Source: Planctomycetia bacterium (lineage in GTDB: Bacteria; Planctomycetota; Planctomycetia; Pirellulales; UBA1268). Taken from it: 26,975 bases of DNA. Positions 7,616 to 14,762 of this stretch are shown in pieces (within the stretch, counting starts at the first letter, position 1; the number at the start of each line of letters is the position of its first letter). The stretch is taken from the NCBI GenBank assembly GCA_009926295.1, contig RFPF01000010.1, forward strand, positions 1 through 26,975, written 5' to 3'. The position numbers and the translations under genes are program-made. Under the pieces are notes generated by a model that saw only the letters and a program-made list of their open reading frames with translations, made no database searches and had not been told where the DNA came from.

Positions 7616-8172
7616 CGAGGCGCCTCGTGGGGCTCGAGAGCAATGCGGAGTTTTTCCAGGGCGTAGCGATAGCGGCTCGCGGCCGTGTTGGGCGACGTGC
7701 CGATCACTGCCGCGATCTCCGCGAACGTGAGACCGCCGTCGATCTTGAGCGCGAGCACCTCCCGCTGCGCCGCCGGGAGGGCGGCGACGGCCCGGGAGAG
7801 ACCCTCGTCGGGCAGGTACGGAGACGCCGTCGCGAAACCGTCGGCATCGAGCCGGTCGCGGCAGAGCCGGTCGAGGGAACGCCGCGCGAGCGAGCGCCGC
7901 CGCAGCCGTCGGCTCACCGCGTGGCGAAGCATCGTGAACAGGTAGCCGTCGAGATCGGCGACCGTCGCGAGGCGGTGGCGCATCCGGGCGAGTTCCACGA
8001 ACAGGTCGTGAACGACGTCTTCGGCCTCGGAGGTGGACGACAGCATCATGCGGGCGGCGTTGAAGAGCCTGGTGCCGAGCCGGTCGTAGAGGGCGGCGAA
8101 AGCCTCCCGGTCGCCAGACGCGAGCGAATCCGAAAGCGACGTGCCCACCACTCGACTCCAGCGATGTTCCAC
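7612..8172 (-). CDS. ECF-type RNA polymerase sigma factor
   Basis: This sigma-70 family protein is 186 aa if read from GTG at 8172. No ATG is available. A better ribosome site (GGAG) precedes in-frame GTG codons at 8151 and 8148, so the true product may be 7-8 residues shorter. Region 2 lies at about 24-91, including SEAEDVVHDLFVELARM, the core-binding and -10 recognition segment. Region 4 lies at about 125-178, with LPAAQREVLALKIDGGLTFAEI and the helix-turn-helix around IGTSPNTAASRYRYALEKLR. Regions 1 and 3 are absent, as expected for ECF factors. It is the first gene of a three-gene operon with overlapping stops and starts and is divergent from the sulfite reductase gene. It could autoregulate from the 121-nt intergenic region; no confident promoter was identified there. 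Confidence 0.93.
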   Translation of the reverse strand: MEHRWSRVVGTSLSDSLASGDREAFAALYDRLGTRLFNAARMMLSSTSEAEDVVHDLFVELARMRHRLATVADLDGYLFTMLRHAVSRRLRRRSLARRSLDRLCRDRLDADGFATASPYLPDEGLSRAVAALPAAQREVLALKIDGGLTFAEIAAVIGTSPNTAASRYRYALEKLRIALEPHEAPR

Positions 8173-8293
8173 TGCAAGGGGCCGCGAGGCTCCGGTTTTT
8201 GTCTGGCCAGAATCCGCGGGGGGTCGTGTCGCCCTCGGGGGGCCAATCGCCTATCCTAAAACAGACCGGAATTGCCGCAGGAAAGAGGAACCC

Positions 8294-10036
8294 ATGGCCG
8301 ACGAACCCACCCCCGCCTCCAAGCCCAGCGCCGTCGAGGTCGCGAAGACCGCGAGCGATTATCTCCGTGGCGACATCGCGAGGGAACTCGCCGACGGGGC
8401 CCCCGGATTCGGCAAGCCGTCGATCCACCTGCTCAAGAACCACGGCACCTACCAGCAGGACGACCGCGAAACGCGCAAGTCCGTCGACGGCAAGAAGAGC
8501 GAGCGGCAGATTTCGTTCATGATCCGCACCTGCGTGCCCGGCGGAAAGCTCTCCGCCGAGCAGCTCCTCGCCGCCATCGACATGGGCGACGAACTCGGCA
8601 ACGGCACGATCCGGCTCACGACCCGGCAGTCGATCCAGCACCATGGCGTCGTGAAGGGAGAGCTCAAGGACTTCATGCAGCGGGTGCATGCGAACCACCT
8701 GACGACGCTCGCCGCCTGCGGCGACGTCGAGCGGAACATCATGTGCTGCCCGGCCCCACTCCACGCGAATCCCGTCCGCGAGGCGATGCAGGCCAAGCTC
8801 GACGAGTTGGCCAGGCACCTGGCCCCGCGGACGCGGGCCTACTACGAAATCTGGCTCACGAACCCCGACACCGGCGAGCAGGAGAAGGTGGCCGGCGGCC
8901 CCGAGGTGATCGAGCCGATTTACGGGCCGACCTACCTGCCGCGGAAGTTCAAGACGGCCTTCGCGCTGCCGGAGGACAACTGCACCGACGTCTACGCCAA
9001 CGACCTCGGGTTCATCGTGGTCCACGAGCGCGGCAAGATCCTCGGCTACAACGTGCTCGCAGGCGGTGGCATGGGCGTGACGCCGAGCGCCGCCAAGACG
9101 TTTCCGGCGCTGGCCAAGCGGCTCGGCTTCGTGCCCCCGGAGGACGTGCTCGCGATCGCCGAGGCGATCGTGAAGGTGCAGCGCGACTTCGGCAACCGCT
9201 CTGACCGCAAGGTCGCGCGGCTCAAGTACACGATCCACACGATGGGGCTGGAAAACTTCCGGGCGAAGGTGGAGGAATACTTCGGCAAGCCGCTCGCCCC
9301 CTGCCACCCGACCGACGTCCATGGCTTCGACGACCACATCGGCTGGCACGAGCAGGGCGACGGGAAGTTCTTCTACGGGTTCAACGTGGAGAACGGCCGC
9401 ATCCACGACACGGGTGACTTCCGGCTCAAGACGGCGTTGCGGAAGATCCTGCGGGAGATCAAGCCCGGCGTGCGGATCACGGCGCATCAGAGCCTGCTCT
9501 TCACCGACCTCACCGTGACGGATCGCGAGCGGATCGCGAAGATTCTCCATGACCACGGCGTGAAGACCTCCGAGGAAATCTCGACCCTGCGCCGCTGGAG
9601 CATGGCCTGCGTGGCGCTGCCGACCTGCAGCCTCGCCGTCGCCGAGAGCGAGCGTGTGCTGCCGGGGCTCATCGATTCCCTCGAGCCGGAGGTGGCGAAG
9701 CTCGGCCTCGCGCACGACGCCTTCACGCTCCGCATGACCGGCTGCCCCAACGCCTGTGCCCGTCCCTACAACTCCGACATCGGGATCGTGGGCCGCACGC
9801 TCGGCAAGTACACGATCTTCCTCGGCGGCCGGCTCCTCGGCGACCGGCTCAACGAGCACTACAAGGACGTGGTGCCGTTCGAGGAGCTCTCCAAGGAAAT
9901 CATGGCGGTGCTCGCCTGCTACAAGGCGGAGCGGAAGGGGGGCGAGACGCTCGGTGACTTCTGCCACCGCAAGGGCGTCGCGGGCGTGCGGACGTGGGCT
10001 GACCAGTGGCTCGCCGGCGCTCGCGGCCACGGGTGA
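8294..10036 (+). CDS. cysI: Assimilatory sulfite reductase, hemoprotein subunit
   Basis: This 580-aa protein starts with ATG at 8294, preceded by GAGGA at a suitable distance; the frame is open further upstream but without a ribosome site. It belongs to the siroheme/[4Fe-4S] sulfite and nitrite reductase family, with two duplicated ferredoxin-like halves. The cluster and siroheme ligands are visible as C439-x5-C445 and C484-x3-C488 (the TGCPNACARP segment). The N-terminal half has RTCVPGGKLSAEQLL and RLTTRQSIQHHG, the usual siroheme-contacting arginine region. It reduces sulfite to sulfide in cysteine biosynthesis. The length and motifs fit both the NADPH-dependent CysI type and the ferredoxin type; no flavoprotein CysJ is in the window, so the electron donor is uncertain. 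It may form an operon with the membrane protein 37 nt downstream. Confidence 0.93.
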   Translation: MADEPTPASKPSAVEVAKTASDYLRGDIARELADGAPGFGKPSIHLLKNHGTYQQDDRETRKSVDGKKSERQISFMIRTCVPGGKLSAEQLLAAIDMGDELGNGTIRLTTRQSIQHHGVVKGELKDFMQRVHANHLTTLAACGDVERNIMCCPAPLHANPVREAMQAKLDELARHLAPRTRAYYEIWLTNPDTGEQEKVAGGPEVIEPIYGPTYLPRKFKTAFALPEDNCTDVYANDLGFIVVHERGKILGYNVLAGGGMGVTPSAAKTFPALAKRLGFVPPEDVLAIAEAIVKVQRDFGNRSDRKVARLKYTIHTMGLENFRAKVEEYFGKPLAPCHPTDVHGFDDHIGWHEQGDGKFFYGFNVENGRIHDTGDFRLKTALRKILREIKPGVRITAHQSLLFTDLTVTDRERIAKILHDHGVKTSEEISTLRRWSMACVALPTCSLAVAESERVLPGLIDSLEPEVAKLGLAHDAFTLRMTGCPNACARPYNSDIGIVGRTLGKYTIFLGGRLLGDRLNEHYKDVVPFEELSKEIMAVLACYKAERKGGETLGDFCHRKGVAGVRTWADQWLAGARGHG

Positions 10037-10073
10037 ATCGGGCCGGACGCGCGGCCGGGAAGAGGGTGGGACG

Positions 10074-11456
10074 ATGAATCCGCTCGCCTGCCTGCGAATC
10101 TGGTTCGGGCTCGGCGGGCCGGTCGATCGCCGCACCTACCTGCGAAGCGGCATCGGGTTGGCCCTCTTCAAGTATGCCGTCGAGACCGGCGTCGTCGGGG
10201 CCGTGACGGGCCGCTGGCTCGGGCCGCAGGAGTTCATCAGCCCGTCGTTCGCCGCCCGTGCAAGGCTGCTCGAGGGAGCGCCGGAGTGGCTGGGCTGGAC
10301 GCTGTTCGCGTGGAGCGTGCCGTTCGTCTGGATCGCCCTGTCGATGAGCGTCCGGCGCGCGGCGGCCGCGGGGCGGTCGCCGTGGCTGGGCGCCGCGGTG
10401 CTCGTGCCGCTGGTGAACCTCGGTGTCATGGCGTTGCTCGCGGGCCTCCCCGACCGGCCGACCGCAGTCGTGCCGGCGGTCCGGCCGGCCCGGCCCGGGT
10501 CGATCGGCGACCCGGCCGTGATCAAGGCCGTGCTCGCCGCGGTGGCCATCGGCTTCGCGACGTTCTTCGCGGGGGTGTATCTCTTCAGTTCGTACGGGGC
10601 GATCCTGTTTTTTGGCACGCCGCTGATCATGGGGATGGCGGCTGGATTCATCTACAACCGACCCATGCACCACTCCACCGGCGCCACCGCCGGACTGGGG
10701 GCGCTGGTGATGCTGGCGGCCGGTGGCGTGCTCCTCTCCTTCGCATTCGAGGGGCTCATCTGCCTGGCGATGGCGGCCCCGATCGTGATGCCGACCGCGA
10801 TCGCCGGCGCTCTGCTCGGCAAGTGGATCGCGGAGGCGACCACGGCCGGTCTCACCCAGCTGGTGCCCGTGGTGCTCGCCCTGCCGCTCCTCGCCGGCGC
10901 CGAATCGCTGGTGAGTTCACCCCGGGAACGCTCGGTGCTCACGATCGTCGAGATCGACGCTCCACCCGAGACGGTGTGGCGGCACGTCGTCTCGTTTCCC
11001 GATCTGCCCGAGCCCACCGAGTGGTTCTTCCGCTGCGGCATCGCCTGCCCGCTCCGGGCCCGGATCGAGGGGCAGGGCGTGGGAGCGGTGCGGCACTGCG
11101 AGTTCACCACGGGCGACTTCGTGGAGCCGATCACCGCCTGGGAGGAGCCGCGGCGGCTCGCATTCGACGTCGCGAGCCAGCCCGACCCGATGACCGAACT
11201 TTCCCCGTGGCGGCACGTCCATCCTCCGCATCTCCGCAGCCAGTCGCTCCAGAGCCGCCGCGGTGAGTTCCGGCTGGTGCGGCTGCCCGGCGGCGGGACG
11301 CGGCTCGAGGGCCGCACCTGGTATGCCTTCGACATGCACCCCGAGGCGTATTGGACGATGTGGGCGCACGGCTCGATCCACGCCATCCACCGCCGGGTGC
11401 TCGGCCATGTGAAGCACCTCGCGGAGCGCGAGGCTGCGGCGGTCAGCGGCCCGTGA
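10074..11456 (+). CDS. DUF805-like membrane domain fused to a C-terminal SRPBCC-like domain
   Basis: This 460-aa protein starts with ATG at 10074 after a purine-rich AGAGGGTGGG. The N-terminus (about 8-125) resembles DUF805: WFGLGGPVDRRTYLRSG followed by helices and GRSPWLGAAVLVPLVNLG. More hydrophobic helices follow up to about residue 280, giving roughly seven or eight membrane segments. From about 286 to 455 there is a soluble domain that starts SVLTIVEIDAPPETVWRHV and contains FDVASQPDPMTELSPW and RLEGRTWYAFDMHPE. This is the START/polyketide-cyclase (SRPBCC) pattern of a hydrophobic-ligand pocket. The combination suggests a membrane-tethered lipid- or ligand-binding protein. Its 3' end overlaps the convergent alkaline phosphatase gene by 14 bp. 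Confidence 0.78.
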   Translation: MNPLACLRIWFGLGGPVDRRTYLRSGIGLALFKYAVETGVVGAVTGRWLGPQEFISPSFAARARLLEGAPEWLGWTLFAWSVPFVWIALSMSVRRAAAAGRSPWLGAAVLVPLVNLGVMALLAGLPDRPTAVVPAVRPARPGSIGDPAVIKAVLAAVAIGFATFFAGVYLFSSYGAILFFGTPLIMGMAAGFIYNRPMHHSTGATAGLGALVMLAAGGVLLSFAFEGLICLAMAAPIVMPTAIAGALLGKWIAEATTAGLTQLVPVVLALPLLAGAESLVSSPRERSVLTIVEIDAPPETVWRHVVSFPDLPEPTEWFFRCGIACPLRARIEGQGVGAVRHCEFTTGDFVEPITAWEEPRRLAFDVASQPDPMTELSPWRHVHPPHLRSQSLQSRRGEFRLVRLPGGGTRLEGRTWYAFDMHPEAYWTMWAHGSIHAIHRRVLGHVKHLAEREAAAVSGP

Positions 11457-13146
11457 GGGCGGCCGGTTCGGTGAGCACGAAGAGATGGCCGTGGTCGCTC
11501 GTCACGATCACGGCGGTGTCGTCCCAGCCGCCATGGCTTTCGATCCAGGAGAAGATCGCCCGCACGGCCGCGTCACCGCTCTTCACGGCGCCGATGCAGT
11601 TGTCGATGTTGTTGGCGTGGCTCGCCCAGTCGACGTCGCCCGCCTCCACCATGAGCCAGAACTGCCCGCGGGACGCGAGGACGTCGAGGGCGGCGGTCGC
11701 CATCTCGGCGAGCGTGGGGTTTTCGACGATGTCGGCAGGCGTGTACCGGATCGGGGTGCTGTATTTCTTTTTCAGTCCCTCGGGCTTCTCGCGCGCCTCC
11801 GGCTCCACCACGACGGGGTCGTGGCGGCCGTCGGCCGTTGCGAACGGCAGGTGTCCCTCGCTGGCCCCGAAGAAGCCGAACAGTCGCCTTCCATCTGCCG
11901 CGCATGCCCGCGCCGCCTCGGCGAGCACCGCGTGGCCGCTCGTTCCAGGCGTGCGGAGCGCGAGGCGATAGCGGCCGCCGGCGGCGACGTCGATTTCGCG
12001 CAGCGTCGATTCCGCGACGTACTTGTTGCCGGGCTCGAAGTTGCCCCCCTGGCCCTTGTCGTCGCGCACGTCCACTCCGAACCCGCCTCCCACGAGCACG
12101 TCGAGACCCGGGAGGGGTGCGGTGCGGTGCGACACGGAAGGCAGGCCGAGCTGGTCGCGGGCGATGTCCTGGTAGTCGTCGCGGCTGACGTTCGTGGCGT
12201 AGGCGCACGCGGGCGTGGCGTGCGACACCGGCACGCTCGACACCGCGCCCACCGCCCAGCCTTCCCGCTGCAGGGTCATGGCGATCGGCTCGAGCGGACG
12301 CCCCGTGGGGTCGACGTTGATCGCGTCGTTGTAGGTCTTTCCTCCGGTGCACAGCGACGTCGCCGCCGCGGCCGAGTCGGTCACGGCGTGCGGCCGCTCG
12401 CGGCTGCGGCCGGTGAGGTAGCGGAGATCGACCCGCGTCGCCCACGGCGTGCCGCCGCCGAGCATGGCGTCGTAGCCACCCCCGGTCCTGCCCCCGGGGT
12501 TCTTCACGGCCTGCGCATCGACGTCGAACGTGGTGCCGTCGTTGGCGGGACTCGTGACGCAGAAGCCGAAATCGGTCGCGACACCGCGGTAGTCCTGGAA
12601 GGAGAAGCCGGTGCCGCGGCCCGAGTCGTAGGCCACGCGGCCGGTCGCCGCGATCGCGGCGGCTCGGGTCGTCGTCCAGTCGAGTCCATCGAAGACGACG
12701 AGGATGATCCGTCGCTTGCCTGCGCGGGCGGCCTCCAGCTGTAGCCGATGGACGTCGGTCTGGTCGAAGTAGTCTGCGTCGGGATTGAGCGTGCCCTCGG
12801 GCATCCGTCCGTAGAGCGCCTCGATCCGGGGGGCGTCGCGGTACGCGCTGCGTGGTCCTGCGACCGCATCGAGCCCGAGACCGAACGTGTAGACGGGGAT
12901 GAGGCGGTTCGAGTGGTTCGACCACTCGACGTAACGGTCCGGGACGACGCCCCAGTGCCCCCACGCCGCGCGGCCCGTCCGCTCCGCGTCGCGCTCGAGG
13001 TCGCGGATTCGATCGGCGATCTGCGGAGCAGGACCCCGGGGCACGGCGGTCACTCCGCGTCGCTCGAGGCACAGCCAGCCGACGGCTCCCGCCGCCGCGA
13101 ACAGCGCGAGCAACCGTGTCCAGGCGGCATTCGGCGGACGGCCCAC
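11443..13146 (-). CDS. Alkaline phosphatase (PhoA-type superfamily)
   Basis: This 567-aa product starts with GTG at 13146, preceded by GGGGAAG. A hydrophobic N-terminal segment (about 10-27) is a signal peptide or anchor, so it acts outside the cytoplasm. Catalytic elements are visible: metal ligand D153 in VVFDGLDW, nucleophile S258 in VTDSAAAATS, the SHATPA segment (308-313), E501/D506/H510 in VEAGDVDWASH, and D551-H552 in SDHGH. It hydrolyses phosphomonoesters. The protein ends only 13 residues after DHGH, so the loop carrying the last zinc histidine of E. coli PhoA (H412) is absent. H554 may substitute; other planctomycete relatives also seem to end near DHGHxxVL (recollection, unverified). 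The residues before the nucleophile include an insert of about 100 aa relative to E. coli PhoA. Confidence 0.9.
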   Translation of the reverse strand: MGRPPNAAWTRLLALFAAAGAVGWLCLERRGVTAVPRGPAPQIADRIRDLERDAERTGRAAWGHWGVVPDRYVEWSNHSNRLIPVYTFGLGLDAVAGPRSAYRDAPRIEALYGRMPEGTLNPDADYFDQTDVHRLQLEAARAGKRRIILVVFDGLDWTTTRAAAIAATGRVAYDSGRGTGFSFQDYRGVATDFGFCVTSPANDGTTFDVDAQAVKNPGGRTGGGYDAMLGGGTPWATRVDLRYLTGRSRERPHAVTDSAAAATSLCTGGKTYNDAINVDPTGRPLEPIAMTLQREGWAVGAVSSVPVSHATPACAYATNVSRDDYQDIARDQLGLPSVSHRTAPLPGLDVLVGGGFGVDVRDDKGQGGNFEPGNKYVAESTLREIDVAAGGRYRLALRTPGTSGHAVLAEAARACAADGRRLFGFFGASEGHLPFATADGRHDPVVVEPEAREKPEGLKKKYSTPIRYTPADIVENPTLAEMATAALDVLASRGQFWLMVEAGDVDWASHANNIDNCIGAVKSGDAAVRAIFSWIESHGGWDDTAVIVTSDHGHLFVLTEPAALTGR

Positions 13147-13170
13147 GTCGCTTCCCCGCGTACCAGGGCC

Positions 13171-14700
13171 CTAGGCGGGCAGGTCGTCCCACATGGGGCA
13201 CCAGAGCGGCGTGCGCGGAAAGAGCTGGCCTGCGAGCTTGACCGCGACCTGCGTCGAGGGCTCCATCCGTCCCGCGGCCACCGCCTCCTGCGGATCGCAC
13301 TGTCCGAGCACGAGCCGGGCCAGTTCGTCCGCGGCGAGCCGGAGGTAGCTGCGGCCCACGCGGCCCGCCTGCACGGTGGCCTTCGGCTCACCCTTCGCCT
13401 CCGAGACGATGATCGAGCCGCGGAAGTCCGGAGACTCCAGGCCCAATTCGACGGTCTCGCGGATGCCCGCCTCGGTGACCCGCCGCACGAACGCCGGCAC
13501 CAAAGCCTCGAGCGTCTCCAGCGGACGGAACAACTTCGCCACGATCATGCGATCGCCCGCCTGCACGGACCCCTCGCCTCCGGTGACCGCGGCGTGGAGC
13601 GGGTCGGCCGTGCTCGACTCGTAGATGATCTCCTGGCGATCGTTCTCGACCGCCTCGGCGCAGACGCGGGCCAGGATCTCGCGATCGACCCCCGGAAACT
13701 CCGGGTCAGCCATGATCTCGAGCACCCGGTTTCCCGACTGGATCGCGTAGCCCACGATCCGCGCCGTCGTCTCGTGAAGGTCGTAGCGATCCTGCCCCAT
13801 GAGCGCGACGATGATCGAGTCGAAAGCGCCGCGGCTGACGAGCCATCGCGAGTAGGTCTCGTTCCTGTCGAGCGGCCCGACGAAGCGGGCGGCGTTCTGC
13901 CGATAGATGCGCAGGATGGCTGGCAGTTCGACGTGCCTCCACTGGCGCATCGTGACCGGCTCGCCCACGCGCTGCGGCCCTTCGAGCAGCCGCGCGAGAA
14001 TCTCGGTGGGCCGTCCCGGAGTCGCACAGTCGCGGCCGAGCACCGCCCAGCCGAGCTCCTGGAACGACGGCGCGATGCGGGTGCGCGAGAGCCCGACCCA
14101 GGCGCCGATGTGCCGCATCCGCTCCTCGGCCGACTGCACCAGCCGCTGGCCGTGTCCCGCCCCGCGGCACTCCGGCAGGATGGCGACACGGTCGATCGCA
14201 GCGGCCGAGATCGGCAACCCGTCGACGAGCACCCGCCTGGGCATCACCTCGATGTGGCCCACGATCCGGCCGGCGAGCCTGGCGACGAGACGGTTGGCGG
14301 CGTCGTGGTCCGGATGGTCCACGGCCGCGTGGAACTCGGCCTTCGTGGGGGCCGTGGCCAGTCCGGAGAGGAGCTGGAGGATCTCGCTCTGGTCGCCCGC
14401 CCGCGCCGGAGCCACGTGGCACTCCTCGAGCATCCACGAGGGAGGGGTGAGGGGAAGGACGGGGTGCTCGGGGAGGTGCCTGACGGCCACCCTCGACTTC
14501 ATCGGGCGGCGGCTGACCACCGTGCCTGCCGGGCGGATCTCGATCGTCGCGACAGCCTTCGACCGGGCCTTCTTCGCCTTCTTCGCCGCTTTGACGGCCC
14601 GCACGAGCTGACCGGCCGAGTGGCCCGCCGTGCCCCCCTCCACCGAACGGGTCGCGGCCCGACCCGCGGAACGCTGGGGCGAACGATCTGACCGACGCAT
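13171..14700 (-). CDS. GNAT-family N-acetyltransferase, Eis-like with SCP2-like C-terminus
   Basis: This 509-aa product starts with ATG at 14700, chosen for its strong ribosome site (GAGGAGG, 4 nt upstream); the frame is open about 40 codons further but that part overlaps the upstream gene. Residues 1-80 are a low-complexity extension with the basic tract VKAAKKAKKARSKA (36-49). The first GNAT domain (about 95-225) has the acetyl-CoA loop CRGAGHGQRL (178-187) and a GWAVLGRD end like the Eis FGW region. A second degenerate GNAT-like part spans about 250-395. The last 100 residues (about 405-509), with SPDFRGSIIVSEAKG, resemble the sterol-carrier-like domain of Eis. Eis enzymes acetylate amines such as lysine side chains or aminoglycosides; the substrate here is unknown. 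Confidence 0.82.
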   Translation of the reverse strand: MRRSDRSPQRSAGRAATRSVEGGTAGHSAGQLVRAVKAAKKAKKARSKAVATIEIRPAGTVVSRRPMKSRVAVRHLPEHPVLPLTPPSWMLEECHVAPARAGDQSEILQLLSGLATAPTKAEFHAAVDHPDHDAANRLVARLAGRIVGHIEVMPRRVLVDGLPISAAAIDRVAILPECRGAGHGQRLVQSAEERMRHIGAWVGLSRTRIAPSFQELGWAVLGRDCATPGRPTEILARLLEGPQRVGEPVTMRQWRHVELPAILRIYRQNAARFVGPLDRNETYSRWLVSRGAFDSIIVALMGQDRYDLHETTARIVGYAIQSGNRVLEIMADPEFPGVDREILARVCAEAVENDRQEIIYESSTADPLHAAVTGGEGSVQAGDRMIVAKLFRPLETLEALVPAFVRRVTEAGIRETVELGLESPDFRGSIIVSEAKGEPKATVQAGRVGRSYLRLAADELARLVLGQCDPQEAVAAGRMEPSTQVAVKLAGQLFPRTPLWCPMWDDLPA

Positions 14701-14762
14701 GATCCCTCCTCTCCCTGGAGTGGCCCGAAAACAGTCCGTTGGCCGAAAAGATATGACGATTC

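Noticed and set aside
8173..8293. Promoter in the gap between the sigma factor and sulfite reductase genes
   Set aside because: Only a weak tatcct-like box is visible, with no matching -35 at proper spacing; planctomycete promoter consensus is not certain enough to call it.
7616..10135. Very long - strand open frame upstream of the 152-aa gene, antisense to sulfite reductase
   Set aside because: High GC leaves few stops in the antisense frame. The + strand has a clear sulfite reductase with cluster ligands, and the overlapping - strand peptide has no recognisable domain.
12748..14691. 647-codon + strand frame antisense to phosphatase and acetyltransferase
   Set aside because: Shadow frame of two well-supported - strand genes; no domain recognised.
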